Assembly (NCBI RefSeq): GCF_003970865.1 | Contig: NZ_RXLZ01000041.1 | Location: 1-48,614, forward strand | Length of the DNA stretch: 48,614 nucleotides | Reading direction: 5' to 3' | Source: Stenotrophomonas maltophilia | Lineage (GTDB): Bacteria > Pseudomonadota > Gammaproteobacteria > Xanthomonadales > Xanthomonadaceae | Shown: piece by piece, positions 46,144-48,614 of the stretch | Position numbering within the stretch: position 1 is the first letter of the stretch | Layout: each line of letters begins with the position of its first letter | Notes under the pieces: generated by a model | Databases searched by the model: none | What the model saw: only the letters and a program-made list of their open reading frames with translations | Told to the model about the DNA's origin: nothing | Position numbers and translations under genes: made by a program

Positions 46144-46160
46144 GTTAGCTTGAACCTAAC
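46144..46160. promoter_or_regulatory. LysR-type operator palindrome
   Basis: GTTAG-N7-CTAAC (46144-46148 and 46156-46160) is an inverted repeat containing the T-N11-A core expected for LysR regulators (T at 46146, A at 46158). It ends 3 bases before the LysR start codon and lies in the shared control region with the divergent MFS operon. Confidence 0.65.
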
Positions 46161-46163
46161 CAA

Positions 46164-47078
46164 ATGCCGCCCATGGAACGCCGTCACCTGGAGTACTTCG
46201 TCACCCTGGCCGAGGAACTGCACTTCGGTCGTGCGGCCCTGCGGCTGGGGATTGCCACCCCCACGCTGAGCGTGCAGATCCAGGACATCGAGCGTCGCCT
46301 CGGCACGCGCCTGTTCGACCGCAGCCGGCGCGAAGTGCTGCTGACCTCCGCAGGCGAGGTGTTCCTGGCAGAAGCCCGCGATGTGCTGCGCCGGTTCGAA
46401 CAGGCCGAAACCCTGGGCCGGCGCGCCGGGCGGGGTGAGATCGGCAAGATCGAGATCGGCTACGTCGGCTCGGCGCTGTATGCCGGTGCGTTGCAGGATC
46501 AGCTCAGCCGGTTCCGCAGCCGCTACCCGGGCGTGGAACTGCAGGTGAGCGAATGGCCGATGGGCGAGCTCCCGCAGCTGCTGCAGGAAGGACGGGTGGA
46601 TGTGGTGTTCTGCCGGCCTCCGATGGATGTGCCCGACAGTTTCGGCGAACACACCCTGGTCGAAGACCAGTTCTGCGTGGCCCTGCCGGAAACCCATCCG
46701 CTGGCGCAGGCCCGGGCGCCGGTACAGCCGGCATCATTGGCCCGGGAAGGCTTCGTCATGCCGGAGCAGCCGGTGGGCGCAATGGAAGTCGGGCGCCGCG
46801 GCGGGTTCATTCCACGTATCCGTTCCCAGCCCGGGCATCTGGCGGCGGTGTTGGCCGAGGTGTCGGTCGGCGTTGGTTCGGTGGCGATCGTGCCATCGGT
46901 ACTGCAACGCACGCTGGTGCTGCCCGGAATGATCTATCTGCCACTGGCCGGCCCCACCATCGTCTCGACCATCGCTGTGCAGTACCGGCGGGCGGAGACC
47001 TCGCCCGTGGTGCGACGGCTGATCGAGCAGGTGAAGGAGACGCCGTGCAGGCGCATCGACATGTTGCCCCTGGCCTGA
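46164..47078 (+). CDS. LysR-family regulator of the MFS-PBP operon
   Basis: A 304-residue LysR regulator. The N-terminal HTH (MERRHLEYFVTLAEELHFGRAALRLGIATPTLSVQIQDIERRLGTRLF) and the ligand-binding domain (from about residue 95) are complete. I take the start ATG at 46164, or 46173, which gives the more standard MERRHLEYF. It is divergent from the exporter operon, and the palindrome at 46144-46160 supports autoregulation and control of the operon. The ligand is unknown. Confidence 0.93.
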   Translation: MPPMERRHLEYFVTLAEELHFGRAALRLGIATPTLSVQIQDIERRLGTRLFDRSRREVLLTSAGEVFLAEARDVLRRFEQAETLGRRAGRGEIGKIEIGYVGSALYAGALQDQLSRFRSRYPGVELQVSEWPMGELPQLLQEGRVDVVFCRPPMDVPDSFGEHTLVEDQFCVALPETHPLAQARAPVQPASLAREGFVMPEQPVGAMEVGRRGGFIPRIRSQPGHLAAVLAEVSVGVGSVAIVPSVLQRTLVLPGMIYLPLAGPTIVSTIAVQYRRAETSPVVRRLIEQVKETPCRRIDMLPLA

Positions 47079-47142
47079 AGGCCGCGCGGCAGATGGACGA
47101 TTGCTACACTTGCGCCACCTGCATTCGCATTCGATGGACATC

Positions 47143-47267
47143 ATGAACAACGGGAACGGTCCGCAGACAGTTCGCTGAGCCGCAACAACGATGCAGACGT
47201 TGTTGCGGTGGTCATCCCTGCGATGCACGCGAAGTGGATGGATCACCGCCGGATTCACTCTGGGCGG
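47143..47267 (+). promoter_or_regulatory. Possible translational attenuator (leader peptide + hairpins)
   Basis: A short frame at 47143-47178 encodes an 11-residue peptide (MNNGNGPQTVR). Right after it a perfect 11-bp hairpin forms (47180-47190/47198-47208; arm CCGCAACAACG). A second, smaller hairpin (CCGCC 47246-47250; GGCGG 47263-47267) covers part of the exporter's GGAG ribosome site at 47266-47269. Leader peptide plus hairpins before a chloramphenicol exporter is the layout of the cmlA and cat attenuators. No ribosome site was seen clearly before the leader ATG, so this is a hypothesis. Confidence 0.45.
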
Positions 47268-47276
47268 AGACTTCCC

Positions 47277-48464
47277 ATGTTCAATCGACAGGCCCCGCGT
47301 TGGGCCCACCCGCTGCCATCGGCCATTGTGCTGATGGCGCCGTTCGACCTCCTGGCCTCGCTGGCCATGGATATCTATCTTCCTGTGGTGCCGGTGATGC
47401 CGCAGGCACTGCAGACATCACCGGCGCTGGTGCAGCTGACGTTGAGCATCTACCTGCTGGTGCTCGGCCTGGGCCAGTTGCTGTTCGGCCCGTTGTCCGA
47501 CCGTATCGGGCGGCGGCCGGTCCTGTTGCTGGGGGCGTTGCTGTTCGCACTTGCGTCGTTTGCGCTGGCCATTTCCAGCAGCGGCGCAGCATTCCTGGCC
47601 TGGCGAACCGTGCAGGCGGTGGGGGCGTCGGCGGCGCTGGTGGCGACCTTTGCCACGGTCCGTGATGTGTATGCCGATACACCCGAAGGCGCGTCGTTGT
47701 ATGGGCTGTTCGCCTCGATGCTGGCCTTCGTGCCGGCGCTGGGACCAATCCTCGGCGCACTGCTGGCAGGCGCCGTCGGCTGGCGTGCGATCTTCGTTCT
47801 GCTCGGCGTACTGGGCATGATCGCCGGCATGCGCGCGGTATGGCATTGGCAGGAAACCCGCCCGCAGTGCCAGGACGCGTCGCGACCCGCGGTACGACGC
47901 ATCCTCGGCAGCGGCGCGTTCTGGATCTACACGCTGGGCTTCAGTGCAGGCATGGGCACGTTCTTCGTGTTCTTCTCGGTTGCACCCCGGCTGCTGGTCG
48001 GGCACATGCAGTATTCGCCGCTGTCGTTCAGCCTGGCCTTCGCCACGGTGGCGCTGGTGATGATCGTCACGGCGCGGATAGCGAACGTGTGCATTGCCCG
48101 CTGGAGCGTGCGCGGTACCTTCCTGCGCGGCCTGTGGGTGATGGTGGCCGGGGTGCTGCTGATGGCGTTGGCCGCAGCGTGGCCTCCCTCGTTCATCGGA
48201 GTGGTGCTGCCCATGTGGGGCATCGCGGTGGGGCTGGTGATGGTGGTTTCGGTGGCTGCAAGCGGTGCGCTGCGTGATTTCGCCGATGCGTCGGGTACGG
48301 CGGTGGCCCTGTACTACGCGGTGCAGAGCCTGATCGTGGCAAGCATAGGCACGCTGGTTACCCTCGTGCTACCTGGCGATACCGTGTGGCCGCTGGTGGC
48401 CTATGGATTGCTGCTGCCACTTGCCAGCCTGGCAGGTGCCGCCGCGCTGCGGCATCGCGTATAG
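47277..48464 (+). CDS. CmlA/FloR-like MFS exporter (phenicol efflux family)
   Basis: A 395-residue, 12-TM major-facilitator exporter starting at the ATG at 47277, with GCGGAG upstream. From memory of CmlA, several segments are close: APFDLLASLAMDIYLPVVP, QLTLSIYLLVLGLGQLLFGP, SDRIGRRPVLLLGAL, ATVRDVYAD, SMLAFVPALGPILGALL and AGMGTFFVFFSVAPRLL. CmlA and FloR export chloramphenicol and florfenicol. A chromosomal homologue may export other compounds; the resemblance does not prove resistance. A possible attenuator precedes it. Confidence 0.85.
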   Translation: MFNRQAPRWAHPLPSAIVLMAPFDLLASLAMDIYLPVVPVMPQALQTSPALVQLTLSIYLLVLGLGQLLFGPLSDRIGRRPVLLLGALLFALASFALAISSSGAAFLAWRTVQAVGASAALVATFATVRDVYADTPEGASLYGLFASMLAFVPALGPILGALLAGAVGWRAIFVLLGVLGMIAGMRAVWHWQETRPQCQDASRPAVRRILGSGAFWIYTLGFSAGMGTFFVFFSVAPRLLVGHMQYSPLSFSLAFATVALVMIVTARIANVCIARWSVRGTFLRGLWVMVAGVLLMALAAAWPPSFIGVVLPMWGIAVGLVMVVSVAASGALRDFADASGTAVALYYAVQSLIVASIGTLVTLVLPGDTVWPLVAYGLLLPLASLAGAAALRHRV

Positions 48465-48493
48465 CGCTGGATGGCGGGCAAAAAAAGGGTTCT

Positions 48494-48614
48494 TCACCCA
48501 ACTCCGGGGAAGGCTGCACGGATTTTGAGGAAGAAATAGGCGTCGTCTCGGTATCCGTAGGCGACGCGCTTGATGACCTTGATCTTGTTGTTGATTCCCT
48601 CGACCAGATTCGTT
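48494..48614 (-). CDS. ISL3-family transposase, C-terminal end (cut by contig edge)
   Basis: Forty codons reading leftward from the window edge: NLVEGINNKIKVIKRVAYGYRDDAYFFLKIRAAFPG, then a stop at 48494-48496. This is the highly conserved end of ISL3 (IS204/IS1001/IS1165) transposases. The IS terminal repeat probably begins with GGGTTCTTCACCC at about 48487, preceded by a run of A typical of the 8-bp AT-rich targets of this family. The rest of the element is beyond the window. Confidence 0.9.
   Translation of the reverse strand, partial: TNLVEGINNKIKVIKRVAYGYRDDAYFFLKIRAAFPGVG

Overview
The window is high-GC gammaproteobacterial chromosome and most resembles Stenotrophomonas (Xanthomonadaceae), probably the S. 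maltophilia group. The reasons are the dprA / LysM gene / def / fmt / rsmB block, a GTAG-headed REP (SMAG-type) pair, a Xanthomonad-type H-NS protein and a P2-like prophage remnant of the kind these species carry. It is one contig: the left end carries a degraded Illumina Nextera-type adapter, and the right end stops inside an insertion sequence, a common place for assemblies to break.

Left part (about 149-18286), core genome. A truncated dprA and a secreted LysM protein read leftward. def, fmt, rsmB and an ArnT-like membrane glycosyltransferase read rightward. A surface-sugar cluster follows (GT4, GT2 and a CDP-glycerol-type transferase). Then come the ydbT/ydbS PH-domain pair, ribA, an lpxL-type lipid A acyltransferase, dtd, rpoD (extended -10 promoter and strong terminator), a HipA-like yjjJ toxin gene and a CAU-anticodon tRNA gene.

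Middle (18242-27351), a decayed P2/phiCTX-like prophage in the tRNA gene. Its borders are an exact 40-bp repeat of the tRNA 3' half. Left to right it holds a truncated integrase, the 3' half of tail gene D (plus strand), a PIN-domain gene, the 5' half of D (minus strand), an intact U, the 3' end of tape-measure T fused head to head with the 3' half of terminase P, an intact portal Q, an OLD-like ATPase/TOPRIM gene and an AT-rich region with one small gene. Two lesions explain most of it: a large deletion from P to T that removed the capsid, lysis and most tail genes, and a rearrangement that split D. The two complete non-structural genes (PIN_8-like nuclease, OLD-like ATPase) look like anti-phage cargo retained after the phage died. 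They are the best candidates here for an undescribed system.

Right part (27352-48614), accessory and regulatory genes: two LysR regulators, a GlxA-type AraC regulator divergent from an esterase, a Cys-nucleophile alpha/beta hydrolase, an H-NS family protein, a DsbB-like membrane protein translationally coupled to an exported protein, DoxX, GST, AraC plus EamA exporter, and a large TonB-dependent receptor. A 36-residue membrane protein and a DUF2383 protein follow. Next is an operon of 14-TM MFS exporter, periplasmic protein and FtsI-like penicillin-binding protein divergent from a LysR gene, then a CmlA/FloR-like exporter with a possible attenuator leader. The window ends in an ISL3-family transposase fragment.

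All assignments come from reading the sequence and from remembered family features; no database search was run.
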